Source: Armillaria gallica
Taxonomy: Eukaryota; Basidiomycota; Agaricomycetes; Agaricales; Physalacriaceae
Reading direction: 5' to 3'
Assembly (NCBI GenBank): GCA_037576215.1
Contig: JBANDB010000010.1
Location: forward strand, 3,240,733 to 3,304,732
DNA: 64,000 nucleotides
Below the pieces are notes generated by a model, which was given only the letters and a program-made list of their open reading frames with translations, was not told the origin of the DNA and searched no databases. The position numbers were made by a program, and so were the translations under genes. How positions within the stretch are numbered: position 1 is the stretch's first letter; each line of letters starts with the position of its first letter. Positions 1 to 11,899 of this stretch are shown in pieces.

Positions 1-1372
1 TGGAATGAAATAAGAAACAACGCGGAAGGACAATGGGTGAAGATGGCATCTAGAATACGGCAAAGAGACCCTGGCCGGCATTTTCCATATTTGAATTGGC
101 TCATAGAGTTTCAACGACGCGTGAAGATCGTTCGAGATTGCAGTTTCCTTATGTTCAAAGTATCTCTTAACAGGTGAATCAGTTGATAGTCTCTGAGGTG
201 CAAGGGAGGGAGACGTACAAGAGACGTAAACCTTAGGCTAGTTGTAATTGTCGCACTGGAAACGAGAACGTAATGCAGGGTCTCAGTTCATATGTTGCGG
301 CGTCTTCTGTATTTGACGCAACCTAAATAACGGTGACAGAGATGAGAGGCGGTAGCACTGAGCCTGACGGTCGGGCGAATGATGTCACCATTTTAATTAG
401 AAGTGATGAACGGCGTATTGCATAGAAAAGGTCTTCAAGCTTCAAGGCTGGGACCCGAGGCAGGAACAAGGAAGCTCATTGATTAGGACAATCTGTCAAG
501 ACAGCTGAGCTGATGCTTGGCAGGTGAAAAGGGCGAGTATCGTACCTCTGGCCAAATTTGAGCTTGTCGCTGGAACACTTGCAATGTACAATCGCCAGCC
601 AATCTCTCGACAGAGGGCGTTCTCCAGAAGGCCCTTGTTGCTGCTCGATCCTCGGCAGTGTTAAACAGCGGAGGGTAGCTACACATCCGAGTGAAAGACG
701 TTTCTAGTCCGAGGCCACAGCGAGTATAAGCCAATCTTCCAGAGACAAACACGTTAGATGCAGTGCGAGATGGCAGGAAGATGCCGATGTCAATAGAACA
801 TATAAGAGGGAAAAAATCTACAAGGAATTACATGAGAGGAATTGAGCAAATGGAATACTACTCATTGTTTCTGGAAAATGCTATCATTGAACTCTGAGTC
901 ATAACAGATATTTCATTATTCCAGTACTTGGTTTGCGTCGGAAAGGACCGGACACGGACCTATCATGCTTTGGCTTCTGCTTAAGATACGGCCGCAAAGC
1001 CATGGTATCGTTATAATTGTGCTGGGAGGTTTAAGAAAAAAAATCCAATCATATTGGCAATGCAACCTCTATATCGGTGAACAGCGAGCGGACGACGGGA
1101 GTGCAAAATGTTTACACGGTGTTGTCTAGTCGAAGACTGTTTGACCTATCTATAAGTAAGGTATGAACCGGAGAAAGAGTAACGTACGGAATATGTTTCC
1201 AATTCTAGCAGTTCCGAGATATTACGACAGCCAAAGAGACGATATAAAAGAGAGAGATGCAATTTTGATGGTGATGGCAGGGGATGTGAAATTGACCGGC
1301 CGGTAACCTAAGTTGGGCTCGTCGGCAGTATGGCCCGAAAGTCCGGATCCAGCTTTGTCTCCGCCCATCACC
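1..1372. other. Subtelomeric stretch without a recognised gene
   Basis: No reading frame here gives a protein I recognise, and the open stretches are short. Part of it (about 430-780) resembles 43.31-43.66 kb: both have an AAGCT..GGGACCCG start followed by CTCxTTGAT and TCTGTCAAGA. This is therefore a dispersed subtelomeric repeat rather than unique sequence. The last ~150 bp belong to the 5' region shared with the blocks at 37.75 and 45.3 kb. Confidence 0.4.
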
Positions 1373-2525
1373 ATGACAGACAGGAAGTCGCAGCCACCTC
1401 CACGAAACTCAAATACGATATCTTCTAGCTCTCGTCTAGCTCCTCCACCTCCATACAGCGAAGATATTGAACGTGGAGTGAACGAGACTAGACCTTTGTA
1501 TTCTGGTAGGTTACCATTCTTTTCTTCGCAGATTCCTTTCATCATCTTGTTCTACAGCAAATCACGTTAGTTACACTGTTCCAACGGAAATTACAGAGTG
1601 AGTCCATGATTGCAATCTACCAGTTGAATAGTCTCCGAATGCCCGCTCGCTTAGCGCTTATCAATCAGCATCAGCGTCGTCATCTTGGTGCGTCGCAGTA
1701 CTTCTTTTTCTTACAACGCCTAATTGTAATTGGAAGTAAAACTCTTCGAACACTACTTGTGTTTTCTATCCTTGCGATCGTCTTCACACTTTACCTCCGC
1801 GAAAGGAGGAATCATCAACTCATCCTTGACGGTCTCACATGGACCGAACTCACTGCATCAAACCGATGCCTCCGCTACAGCACCCGGGAATATTCTGCTC
1901 TGCTGAGGGGCGTACTGAACAACGGCGATGGTCTGCAGTGGTGCAAGGAGAAGGAGATCATCATTCACGGAATAGATTTCAGGAAGCCTACACATTGTAC
2001 TATCGACGTGGATAAATCGGCAAGGAAAGCGTCATTTCCAGATACCAGATTGACTGATCTCTATCTAGGGGACCACCAGGGTTTACGGCCATTGGATCTT
2101 CAAGTCGAATGAGCCGCGTTGCTTGACGACATGGGAAGATTTCAGGGACAAGGTGCGTCTCTTGATTTTCTTTCGTGTTCTGGGACCTAATGCTTACATA
2201 ACGTGCGATGGTCTCTTTAGGGATGTGCCGCCAAAGGATCGAAGTACCGCGTAAGTCCATTCAAGCTCATACATTTCCACCGATTTCATGTATTTCGAAG
2301 CGCATTGAAGCCCAGATGGGAAACCATCAGCCGCTATGGGATAATTGGCGCGAGATGTGTTCTACGACTCCTGCAGACTATGAAGGGCATCATTTTGATC
2401 GACCGGATAGCTGTGAGTGGGTAAGCTACTTCGTACTCCATGTGTATTCTATTACTTATGCTTAGACTTAGAGCTTTCTCGGTAGTGTAACGGGTGTCTG
2501 GTTTCTCAAGGACAAAAGTTGCTGA
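1373..2525 (+). CDS. Single-pass membrane protein with two Cys-rich repeats (copy I, intact)
   Basis: Member of an Agaricomycete protein family that I recognise by pattern but cannot name; function unknown. Best model is eight exons (1373-1505, 1558-1597, 1655-1687, 1737-2007, 2069-2152, 2221-2250, 2301-2420, 2472-2525), all in phase, 254 aa. The N-terminal ~65 residues are Pro/Ser-rich (LAPPPPYSED) and look cytosolic. A hydrophobic segment follows at about residues 74-89 (TLLVFSILAIVFTLYL). The remainder holds two related cysteine repeats: CKEKEIIIHGIDF ... GHWIFKSNEPRC, then MCSTTPADYEGHHF ... GVWFLKDKSC just before the stop. The first three exons are the least certain. The start is the first in-frame ATG; in copies II and III an ATG lies further upstream, which here reads GTATGG. 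Copies II (37.9 kb) and III (45.46/47.76 kb) are broken, so this is the only complete one. Confidence 0.6.
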
Positions 2526-3020
2526 TCCATATATCATCTCTCACCTTTACTGATTATCTTTGTACATTTAATAATGAAGGGCGTGGTGCTGCATCACCGG
2601 TAATAAACAACTTTATTTCGCTAGGTGATCATCTAGTTTCCTTGGATGGACCGCGCTTGAGATCTTGAGACCGGAGAAGGATACTAGCAATGAAGTCACG
2701 AGTGTCGGATGAGACGAAAATAGTAAGGTGGACTGTGAAAGTACAATATGAATCCACCAAAAGCCTAGCGACATGCACCGTGACGAAGTTGCGACTTTGT
2801 TGTGGGCCGCCGCCCGGAACAGCGCCGCGGTCACACATGACGATGCGTGACAGTAGATGCGTTAGCGGCGCCCCGCAGACGCAAAGCTGCTCTGCCCCCT
2901 CTACTTGGTCAAACTAGTACATGGTCCTCTGTTTTCGAAGTATTGACTGTATGCCTTAACTTTCTTTTTACCTTGGTCCTACACTGACGTTTTCTTTGCT
3001 TGAAGGACAGTCCTTTTGCA

Positions 3021-4424
3021 ATGTCTAACGAAAATTTTATTTCGCGTCTCAACGACGACGTTCTGTTGGAAATATTCCTCCATTTATGTGCCGAAAAGTC
3101 CCGGAGTGTATATTGCAACTATCCGTACCCCGCTCTGCAATTGTCACTCGTCTGTTCACGTTGGCGTGCGGTGTCACTTTGCTCCTATCGCCTGTGGACA
3201 AATATCACAGTCCTTATCTCTACCACAGCGCCACGGGACGGCGAGCCAGGACCTGATGAGCGTGCTCGCCATGCCCCATTTCAGGAAGAGATCACGAATT
3301 TCTACGTACAGCGCTCGCACGGCTGGTTAATCAGTGTTTTTGTGTGCAGGAGCACACAATCTTGGTCGCCAAAAATTCCTCCTCTTTCTGAATGGGTCTT
3401 CCCAGTTAGCGATACGCAGATTTATCTGCTGTGTCAGGATACTGGCTGGGAGGAGATCAGTATTTTAAGCTGGTGGCATGGGCCCATGTAAGACTAAAGT
3501 TTACGTCGCTTGTTGGATATAGGAGCTCAGTGTTTGAAGGCGGTGCATACGGTAACGCTCCCGGGACATCCAAGCCTTTATACGCCACCTGCTTTTGCGC
3601 TGGCTTCAAATCTTCGTAGTCTCTATCTCCATGGCCATAACTGTTGTTATAGCATCGACAATGGATCATCGCACCCCGATTTCCTTTTCAATAAAATACG
3701 CTTGTTGGCCATTAATGGTTCTTCCACTCGAGGTGATATCGAATGTGGTAGCATTCTCTTGATACGGCGCGCTCTTGCGCGTTTCCCATATATCCAAGAC
3801 CTTATACTCTCGGTCCCGCTCGTCGATCCCCACGAAAATGACATCCTACCAATCCTTTCTCTATCCTTTCTGACTTCTTTGACCCTCTGGGTTGACTACG
3901 CCTGCCAGGGCAAAGTGAAGTACTACTTATCCAATCTCTCTTTACCGTGTCTGCGTTCTTTCGCCCTGAAATATGTTAACAACATCATCCAGTACCCTTT
4001 TGTTGCGAAATCGATGGCTGATATCCTTGGCACATGCTCGCAGTCTCTTCGTTCATTCTCATTGGAGAAAGTTCCCATTCGAACTTCAAGTTTGATTGAC
4101 ATTCTTTCGGTTGTCCCTGGATTAACGTGCCTCGAGATCCGTGATCCGGTACTCGGAAGCTTCATCCCGTATTGTCTTGTCTCACAGACGTTGGCCGCCT
4201 ACTTCGAGGCTAACCCCGTGTTCCTTCCGGACCTCGACGCCGTGCAGTTCATCTGGCAGAGGGAGGATACTGGGCGCGAGCTGGAAAAAGCGCTGATGGA
4301 AATGGCTGAGACGCGCAGAGCGTATGGGAAGTTGAAGGAGGTTATTATCGGGAGGCTCAATTCATACGAGGAATTGAGTGTGGATACAAATCGTCGGCTG
4401 GCGGCGTTGAAGCGGCGAGATTAA
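3021..4424 (+). CDS. F-box protein with LRR-like C-terminal region
   Basis: Predicted substrate-recognition subunit of an SCF ubiquitin ligase. The N-terminal F-box runs over about residues 5-60: LNDDVLLEIFLHL, then LSLVCSRWRAVSL and RLWTNI, the usual hydrophobic pattern ending in a conserved W. The rest is leucine-rich (LRSLYLHGH, SLTLWVDY, LRSFSLEKV, LTCLEIRDP), as in the large Agaricomycete F-box/LRR families. Reading straight through meets TAA at 3489. A 63-nt intron at 3460-3522 (GTATTT..ATAG, with a CTAAA branch-like motif) restores one frame and gives 446 aa. The alternative GTAAGA donor at 3488 would shift the frame. If the 63-nt intron is not used, the gene carries nonsense codons. 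The target protein cannot be predicted. Confidence 0.65.
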
Positions 4425-5049
4425 CCGACGGACAGTTTAGGCATTGTCCTGAGGGACGCGTATCATTCTAAATAGTGTCCCATTAAAAGCTTGGTTAATG
4501 ATTGTAACTCATACTCCTTAGAGAACCGTCTTATAGCTTTGTCCGAAATCGGCAAGAAATTCTGAGTCCTGTTGTTTCGTCAATCTCAGGAAGTCCCGAA
4601 TTATTGGTTGACGTGTTGTTTTCTTATTTCGACTGGTTATTGGCGAGATTTCTTAAGTAGTCCCTGCCTGACGTCGCCCATCAGAGAACATCTGCAGATA
4701 CTTTCACCTGCAGTGCCCAGGACTGGTTGAATAATCCTGAAAGCAAAAGATACCCTGCTATCTCTATTTCTTGAGCATAACTTTTTGTCGGATGATGTGC
4801 CTCATCTCATTCGCCTGAGAAAAGACATTTACAGACCTGCGACGGACCAACAGTTGAGAGCAATGAAGACGTGGTTCAAATCAGCATAGTAGCCTGACTA
4901 TCGATCACTGCCCAATTTTTTCCAGTTGTTTCTTATAAACTGTTTCTAATCTCCAAGCGAGAGACGCCGTCAAGAGGTAGAATGCACGTTGTCATGCCAC
5001 GCAATGTAGCCATAACACGCAACGAGGAAACAATATCACCTTCTGTAGT
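4425..5049. other. Intergenic, nothing recognised
   Basis: About 620 bp between the F-box stop codon and the start of the decayed repeat block. No coding segment, RNA gene or inverted repeat stood out. Confidence 0.4.
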
Positions 5050-6385
5050 TCACCCTGTCATATTTCCGCAGCGGTGGTGAATGCAGTTGAGCTTGACTGA
5101 ACATGTAACCCCTTGGCGGGGATTCGGGAGCCAAGGTCATCAATGGAAATTAGAGCCCCGCATTTGAGTCGCATGGCGTCGACGTCCATATGGTGAGATT
5201 TATGCAACACAGATTGCACTGAAAAGCGATGGATAGGAAATCGGTCAGAAGCAATTACTTGGAGTCTGCGAAGAGGCAAAGTAAAGCTACATCTGTTGGT
5301 CAAATGGTCATGGACAATGCAGAGATTGGTCACATGGCAAGCACACCTATAAGGAGTGGAATGAAAAACATGAACAGGTCCACACGACGTCGAATCACAG
5401 ATTCTTAGCTGTCGTGCACCTTATTTCGGCCAGATGCGATGCACACAGAAACCATGAGAAGTTTTGAATTACTATGCGTAGAAATACAATTGAAACTATT
5501 GTACAGTGAGTCAGAAAAACTAACATTCAATGAAAGGATTATCGTGTGCATCATCCTGTATACCAGGCGTAAGCGGTAGAACTAAGTGAACAGAAGTGAA
5601 AACCAACTCGAATAGAGGCTATTTGCGTCGTAAAGATCCTTAGGGAAGAAAAGATAGTGGCGACGTCTGTGGGTCTCCACACGACGACATCAAAAGGCAG
5701 TGGAGCATAATAGGGACAATGCCAGGTACCCTGGTCCGAGCCATTTTGTTCATCGAACCGAAGGGAGGAAACTTTGGTGGCCGTTAAGTACGACGATAAG
5801 GCTCTGAGATAGACAGGGTCCCACATAACCCGCCCGATGTCAATACCCAGCTCAATCATGCCGGCCTCCCATGACGACGATGAGGAGCTATCCATCTCCA
5901 ACACGAACATCGTCTTTAAGTGCACAAGGGTCCTGGCGACGAAGACAAGCTTGTGCAAGGATGACTAGAATATGACAGTCACATCGATTGACGAGGGTTA
6001 GTTTTCTGCGGTTCACTTGGAGTAAACCTCAATTATCCCGTCTAGCAGAACTTACTTCGCCTCTCTGCTACCACTGCAAGACAAAGTGTTGCGTCAAAAT
6101 CGGTGATAGACTATAGGTTAAAAAAACTGACATGAACGAGAGTTACTCAGCTCGATAAGCGAGACCAGTGCAGTGAAAATGGGAGCACATTGAAGGTGAC
6201 AGCTTGGAAGGAAGCCTAGATCAGACTCTCAATGATGGCGGCAGTAACCGGTGCGCACGATCCCTCGATGTGAATCCGTGGAAGCTCCAAATACAGAGCT
6301 TCAGAATGATTGGATGGCATCTTGCGAAAGCTTACACTGAGTATATCTTAATTTCTGTCATCACAGAACTTCGGTTTCCAAACTC
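5050..6385. repeat. Diverged copy A of a ~1.3-kb subtelomeric block
   Basis: Related to 29.60-30.90 kb (copy B) and 59.00-60.62 kb (copy C). All share the same order of landmarks: a run about gaatgtag.., then GATCATCxATGGAA, then CGACGTCCATAT, then an AxATACAGAAATACAAxT segment, then CTCTCTTACCACA near the right edge. Copy A is clearly more diverged than B and C are from each other. Boundaries are approximate. Confidence 0.55.
5551..5958 (-). pseudogene. Decayed ORF of unknown family (135 codons)
   Basis: An open frame on the minus strand ends in IFTTQIASIRVGFHFCS. The counterparts at 30.14-30.36 kb and 59.59-59.81 kb end IFTRQIASIHVGFPFCS and DFTRQIASIQVGFPFCS, so the segment was once conserved. 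The upstream parts do not align in a common frame across the three copies. A leucine-rich F-box-family tail is possible, but I see no F-box. Function not assigned. Confidence 0.25.
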
Positions 6386-6897
6386 TCCCTCTCTCTTACC
6401 ACAATCTAGCTAACTTATTTGTTCCCTTTGTATTACCCAGCGCATACTGCGACCGCTACTTACTACCAACCTACTACTACATTCTCGACAGGGACAACAA
6501 ATAATGCTTCCTCTGAGTTTTCAGTCTGTGCCGAGCTCAAAATTCGCACGAAATATCAACAGCCAAATTCAACGTTGTTTCTGTGAACAGTTGAAATTGG
6601 AGGACGGAGCGGGAGCCACGAGTCCGGCCGTCCGACCAGTCCGAGTCCGACGATGAATCTGGAACATTACTACAGCTTCAACCAGCACCATAGCCTTGAA
6701 CAGAACAGCAGAACAGCAGTATGGCGGCCCGACGATCCCGGCTCGCATTCCCCATATAGGATGGAGGCTGTCCTTGCGCCACAATGAAATTTTAAATAAG
6801 TTCGGGAGAACGTTGAGAGAACTAGGTTCTATCCTGCACTCACATACGTTCCTATCCTGGCGCAAATATCTCGTTATTCCATCTCAAAATTTGAAGG

Positions 6898-8961
6898 ATG
6901 ATATATATATTGGATTTATATGACGCTCAAAGGGCGTCTGTCAAGTTCTTTGCAGCTGTCTTTAGGAATGCCATTTCCGTCGCGAGTTCCTGCTTTTGTC
7001 TGGACGTATCATCTCACGAATTGAGCAGGCTCCAGACAAGGTGAGTCATTTTTAGTTTTCGGGTCAGCCGTTAACATCAAATTATCATTCTCTCCTTCTG
7101 ATGCTGTTCGCATGACAGAAAACTCCACAGCACATCCGGAACCGGTTCAACAAATTATTACTTGGACTATGACCTCGTATATCGGTTGTGTTCTATCGAG
7201 TGGGTGGTTCTGAATGACGTTGGCGTAGCACATCCTGATCATGAAACAGGTCACGCATCCAGGACGCACCCCGTCACATTTATCGCACCATTTATCGAAG
7301 GCATCCACTGCAGAAACGCGGTTTTCTCGGGTTGGCTCCCAAATACACTGGCCTCAATGGTGGGAATAGCCTGGACGATGTCCCATTCGATCCAACACTG
7401 TACGCACCTACGGTACGAGCACATCCTCCAAATAAATATCCGGAACGGACTGGGCGTAAGAAAGCACTTTGTGTAAATGGACCTTTCCGTTCCATGTGAT
7501 TGTTACTAGGGCGCTAATCACATTTAATGTAGATCGGTATCGACTATTTAAGTCGTCAAGGACACTGCAAAGAGCTTGGTCAACTCAAGGGTTGTATCAA
7601 AGACGCTGAGAATATCAGCAGCTTTCTATTTGGTAGTGTTGTTTATGAACACCCGTCGCGAAGAACGCTGACAAACTCTGCTCTTCAGAATTCTGGCGCT
7701 TCAATTTCAAAGGGAAAATAGAGATCAAAGTTCTCAGAGACGATAGTAGTAACCCCGACGAAATCCCTACTATGAACAACATTATTAATGCTATGCAGTG
7801 GCTCGTCGATGATGCACGTCCAGAGGATTCATTGGTCTTTCATTGTAGGTATTTACTTTCTCTCTTTCGCTGCTTTCTGAGATCTGAGTATCTCGTACTC
7901 CCAGTTTCTGGACATGGCGGCCAGATACTAGACAAGAACGGTGACGAGGTAGATGGATACGATGAAGGTTCTTCCTTCGATACCTTTCCTTTGCCATTAC
8001 GGTATCTAATATCCCTTGTTCTAGTAATCTACACTGTCGATGGCGACTATATTCTTGACGACGTGTCTCTGAGCTTTTATGAGCGTTTCTTTGCTTGACA
8101 TTTCTCTTCCAGAATATGCACGAGGTCCTGGCGAAGTCACTTCCTCTAGGCTGCCAACTTACGGTATGCATCTTACATTGTAATTTATACGTACCTAACT
8201 AGCAAATTATCGTTCAAGGCACTCATTGACGTAAGTTTTGCGATCCCAGGTTACTTTTCACACTGATGATATATGGGACAGTGCTGTCATTCTGGAAGCG
8301 CTTTGGGTAAGCCTTTCGAGTTGAAAACATCAGTCGGCTGTGTTCTTAATTCTCCTTGAATTGTGTTAGATCTACCTTACGACTGGGTACTGCATTTTCC
8401 AGACATCTTGTGGCTGCGCCTGACGGCCTTCCATTGTTATAGCACAACGTCAAGGGTTTTGTCCCAGGTACATCCGTCACGACAGAGTGGTTTGAACACA
8501 AGTCCACTGAAGCCAAAGTTGTAAGTCTCAAGCACCTCATTTTATACAAGTAAAGAGGTGGTTAATAATACGCAGATATGCCTTTCCAGTTCTGAAGATA
8601 GCATGAGAAGTGTGGATTCCGCTCAGGGAGGTGCGCTAATAAATGTGAGTTTCTCACACATACGATAACATGGCATGAAATGCTCGAGCATTGTAAAGAC
8701 CTTCATAATGTCCCTCAAGCATAATGCGTATCCGACATACAAGCAGTTTTTCGACTCGATCAGGTTAAATTTTCATTTTAAGACTGCAGAGCATGATGTT
8801 CATTTATTTCTTTTTGTTCAGGAAAATCATGATAGGCAAGCACAAGCAGAAGCCTCAAATATCTTGCTCCAGAGATATTGTAAGCCTCCGTCCCACTTTC
8901 CCCCGTCTTTTGTCTTATTCACTTGTGATCGTAGGATACAGACAGCATATTTGTTCCGTAA
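6898..8961 (+). CDS. Metacaspase (type I, peptidase C14), copy 1
   Basis: Caspase-fold cysteine protease cleaving after Arg/Lys, linked in fungi to stress responses and programmed cell death. Sixteen exons join in one frame (6898-7040, 7119-7199, 7250-7472, 7533-7632, 7689-7844, 7905-7967, 8025-8062, 8113-8163, 8219-8230, 8282-8306, 8370-8386, 8443-8520, 8576-8644, 8699-8763, 8822-8879, 8935-8961), giving 401 aa. After a ~130-residue N-terminal region rich in Pro and basic residues comes GRKKALCIGIDYL, then NAMQWLVDDARPEDSL. The catalytic His lies in HFSGHGGQ and the catalytic Cys in IDCCHSGSALDLPY, followed by VICLSSSED and KPQISCSRDI. The residue before the catalytic Cys is Cys; copy 2 has Thr and Ser is usual. 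A 1-nt difference from copy 2 falls in the intron at 7633-7688. The start ATG is inferred. Confidence 0.8.
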
Positions 8962-9607
8962 TGCCACGATGCCCTTGATTTTGCCTTGCCGTGAGCTGTG
9001 CTGTATAATCCTCCTTATCTGCTTACCTTTATTGCGTAAAACAACTCTGCGTATCTGTTCTTCTGATAATATGAAACGAATTTGATTTTCCGATGGAACT
9101 GCGAGAACTCGGGTTGATAGGAATGGTACGTATTCTGTCCACGGTCAGTCCTTCAAAGAATCTGACGCAGTCGCATCATTATCATGGTCCGAGCCGCTTC
9201 GAAGTTTGAGTCAAGATTTTACTGTAGGAACCCACTTGAATGCATGCTAATAATTTGGGAACATTTATATCAAGGAATATGTGCATCGAAGCATGGAGCT
9301 ACTATGCAACAATAGGACTGCCATAGTAAGGATCACATGGAAATTATAATTTTTACCGAAGCAGTATGTCCAGTACTTGAAGAGATGTTTTAATGGTATA
9401 CATCGAATCATGGATAAAATCACCAAATGCTTATCACGTTCCAGATTGGAACGGTGAACGCGGAGCAATGATAGTGCGCAAACTTGACGCGTCGAATTTT
9501 GGGTAGACACGCGTTAGTCACAGTCACGGGCCACGTAATGAAGCTTTCCGTTACGATTTCTCGACGATTTCAAAATCCCGCTCTCCCAACTTTCATCTTA
9601 CCGCATA
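8962..9607. other. Metacaspase 3' flank, no gene seen
   Basis: Collinear with 56.99-57.63 kb. An inverted ~110-bp relative of the first part of this flank (around 8970-9075) also lies at about 41.39-41.50 kb. No coding pattern conserved between the two copies was found. Confidence 0.45.
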
Positions 9608-9887
9608 TAAGTCTCGAAAGAAACAGGTCGGTTCTGACGACCAGGAAAGTATGGCACCTCGGCATGGATGCAAGCGACCCCCAAATGCTCCTGCTGCAGT
9701 CGTCGGTCGATAGATTCACCATGCTGCCGAAGGACGTCCCTTTCGAGTTGGGCTAACAGGGATGAGAGCGTTTTTTCGGAAGATTTTTGGGAACTTAGAT
9801 TCTCTCGACTTCCTTCACTTTGCATGTCTGACGAGGGGTCTGACTCTCCGAGGTGCCCTCTTTGACAAGGCGTTTGTCGCTGGGTAG
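9608..9887 (+). pseudogene. F-box remnant, start codon lost
   Basis: The counterpart of the 61-codon ORF at 57642-57827. Where copy 2 has ATGCCTCG, this copy has AAGTCTCG, so the start is gone. It also has ~90 extra bases (about 9668-9757) encoding FTMLPKDVPFE, an F-box-like beginning, then a frame break, then NLDSLDFLHFACLTRGL and ALFDKAFVAG. The pattern LP.DV.FE...NLDSLD.LH.A..TRGLR..L fits the first two helices of a basidiomycete F-box. It ends abruptly at TAG (9885), far too short for a working F-box protein. Confidence 0.35.
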
Positions 9888-10424
9888 AAGGCTCTGAATG
9901 GCTCTGAACGGAAATGTCGTTGATTTACCAAAGCCTCCAGAGGGCAGTCAGAGCCGGTATGGGTTAGTCTCTAATATGAGACTAGGTCCTATGCGCGTTA
10001 TATTCTGCTCTATCGATGTTATTTACTTACATGTATTCCGTGATGTCCTGTATCCTGGAAGGCGGCCCTAGAGTAGAGATAGCAGCCTATCGTAGGGTTA
10101 GCTGGGAAGGATAATTGTACGCCGTAACCTCACCCTTATCTAGAAGGCCATGATTGATACTTGAATTACATCTAGATCCTATGGGTGTCATACTTCAATA
10201 AGACACATCGTGGCACTGGGTTACTAACACTAAGAATATCAGTCGATATCGAACTCCTAATTACGGTGAAAGTAACTGGACACCGAGTTTGCGGAGTAAG
10301 CCCATGATTCTAGTTCGTAGAAAAGTCTTTTCTCCTTCTGTTCAACGGAGAATGAGGCGTGTTATGAGAAAAACGGAGACGAGAGGCCCTTGCCCGTACG
10401 CAGATGAGCCATATCGATGACTGT
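9888..10424. other. Non-coding part of segmental duplication
   Basis: Collinear with 57.83-58.38 kb. It includes a conserved CGTTATATTCTGCTCTATCGATG stretch, split here only for description. No gene seen. Confidence 0.4.
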
Positions 10425-10892
10425 TTAACCATGACCTATCGGATGTCGCTGCTCGGAGTTGTTATCCTTGAGAACGGTGATCATGAAAGAATCAGAAAGG
10501 CTAGCTGCGTAGGGCTGTATCAGCTTCATCTCTAACTCGTTTATCGAGATCATGCGCGAACCTTCATGTCTCTGCATAAGGGCGTGCGCATAGCATAGAG
10601 CTTCCAGCCTTATCGGTAGACTACAAATAGGGTACCCGGTTTTCGAAATGTATCGCATCGGAGGAAGCCCAATGGTTAAGGGATGCGGACCTCCAAGAAA
10701 GTCGATCAAAATGCGTTTAGTGATAGTGGGAACCTCAATTGGCGAGCAAAGCCTCAAAACGATAATCGGGCCTGTGGTATATGCATTGTCACCGATTACT
10801 TTGGACAATTCGCGGCGCCGTAGTTTGAAAGCTAGTCGGTAGTAACCTCCAAGGAGTAGGTTTTGTGACTCATTGCACTGTTCAAATGACAC
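10425..10892 (-). CDS. Hypothetical protein, 155 codons
   Basis: Open minus-strand frame with no family I recognise. The middle, CSPIEVPTITKRILIDFLGG, is matched in the second duplication copy (58.60-58.72 kb), but that copy has stop codons a few residues later and a frameshifted C-terminal half. The frame is therefore not kept under selection in both copies. It may be a real small gene in copy 1 only, or a relic with a chance-open frame. No signal peptide or membrane segment is evident. Confidence 0.25.
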   Translation of the reverse strand: MSFEQCNESQNLLLGGYYRLAFKLRRRELSKVIGDNAYTTGPIIVLRLCSPIEVPTITKRILIDFLGGPHPLTIGLPPMRYISKTGYPICSLPIRLEALCYAHALMQRHEGSRMISINELEMKLIQPYAASLSDSFMITVLKDNNSEQRHPIGHG

Positions 10893-11628
10893 TGAGCCTG
10901 GAGTCTAAAAGAAGAAAAGAGGAGGTTTACCTGTCGGAACTTCAGCATTGTCGTCGACATTCTCCAGGGTCTCGGCATTTGGTATACTTGGTCGAAACAG
11001 AACTGCTGGACAACATCGTGTATCGTTGACTTCACGTGTACGCGTGTATGAGGATGGGAAGACGTCGCCTTTGACATTATCCGGCGACCGCGCCGACTGC
11101 GCGCAGCGGGATATGTCTCGACCCTCCAGACACCCACGCCAGGTGTGTACCACGCATAATGGTGAATGCGTATAGGTGAGAATACATCTAAGGTGGGTGA
11201 CGAATGATCGTGAATATAGGACGGCATTTACATAGATGGGGCGGGATTCGAACCTTGAAGCTGAAGCTTGACCGATCGTCTCTTCTTCAAAAAGTTCAAT
11301 TTGATAACAAAGTGGTCGTATCGAGGACGGGCGACTACGGGCGAAATGAAAGTTGGGTACACAAAGAGAAGGCTCGAGTAAAGAGCGTACCTCTGTTATT
11401 GAGTGTACTTTCGAATGTCAGCCATCGACTGATGGCTTGAAAGTTCTAGTAATTGCGCCAGATCCTCTCATGCAACTGTTACAGCAGAGATGATGATCAT
11501 TATCGCTGTCTCCACACAGTCTTCCATCACGAACCAGGGACTCTTAGTTTTGATTTCCATAGGACGACCTCAGCATGACGTAGGATCTAGGGACTAGCTT
11601 TACCGATATAACCAGCAGAGGAGACACA
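10777..11628. other. ~850-bp stretch absent from the second duplication copy
   Basis: Flanks around GGGCCTGTGG (left) and TACATACAGATCAGCGATGG (right) are adjacent in copy 2 near 58.73 kb. This is either an insertion in copy 1 or a deletion in copy 2. No terminal repeat was found. It contains GGATTCGAACC at 11233, an exact reverse complement of a tRNA B box, followed by a few bases resembling a tRNA 3' half, but no complete cloverleaf. Confidence 0.5.
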
Positions 11629-11766
11629 TGCTACATACAGATCAGCGATGGTAAGACAAATGAGGAGAAATGGGCATACCTCACGCATGGATTAAACAAC
11701 CCAAGTCGAATAAGCACCTAGAACGATGAGCGTCGGATTTATTCTGCTGCGGGTAGCTGCCGGCCA

Positions 11767-11774
11767 TACGTTGG
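11767..11774. repeat. Left target-site duplication of the KDZ element
   Basis: TACGTTGG here, TACGTTGA at the right end (29430-29437), and TACGTCGA at the uninterrupted counterpart 58875-58882. Seven of eight bases agree between the two ends. Eight-base duplications are reported for the Zisupton/KDZ group. About 12 bp just left of the site in the empty copy are missing here, so the exact edge is uncertain by a base or so. Confidence 0.65.
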
Positions 11775-11777
11775 AGG

Positions 11778-11877
11778 CTATACCGTCCATTTTGTCCACA
11801 GATGCCCTGTAGCAACAGGGAATGGTTTTGTACACAAATCCCTGTAACTACAGGGCGCAAGGTTTGTGTACAGGTCA
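11778..11877 (+). repeat. Left terminal inverted repeat of the KDZ element
   Basis: Matches the reverse complement of 29325-29425 over about 100 bp with few gaps. Landmarks in order: CTATxCxGTCC, TGTxCACA, CCCTGTAG..ACAGGG, TTTGTACACxAATCC, CCCTGTAACTACAGGG (11840-11855), TTTGTG and TACAGGTCAG. The two 16-bp near-palindromes CCCTGTARxxACAGGG alternate with TGTACACA-type motifs, a likely transposase-binding arrangement. Confidence 0.85.
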
Positions 11878-11899
11878 GGGACGGGTTCAGTCCACAGCG

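Larger units (their letters stand above)
6385..11766. repeat. Segmental duplication, copy 1, left part
   Basis: Collinear with 54.30-58.87 kb. It contains the metacaspase, an F-box remnant, a hypothetical ORF and long non-coding stretches in the same order and orientation. Copy 1 continues at 29.43 kb on the far side of the KDZ element. Copy 1 has about 850 bp (roughly 10777-11628) that copy 2 lacks. Copy 2 has a 204-bp foldback at 54629 that copy 1 lacks. The left edge is approximate. Confidence 0.8.

Noticed and set aside
7533..7844. Apparent frameshift in metacaspase copy 1
   Set aside because: Copy 1 is 1 nt shorter than copy 2 here, which breaks the unspliced frame. The difference lies inside a GTAGTG..TTCAG intron (7633-7688), whose removal gives the same protein frame in both copies.
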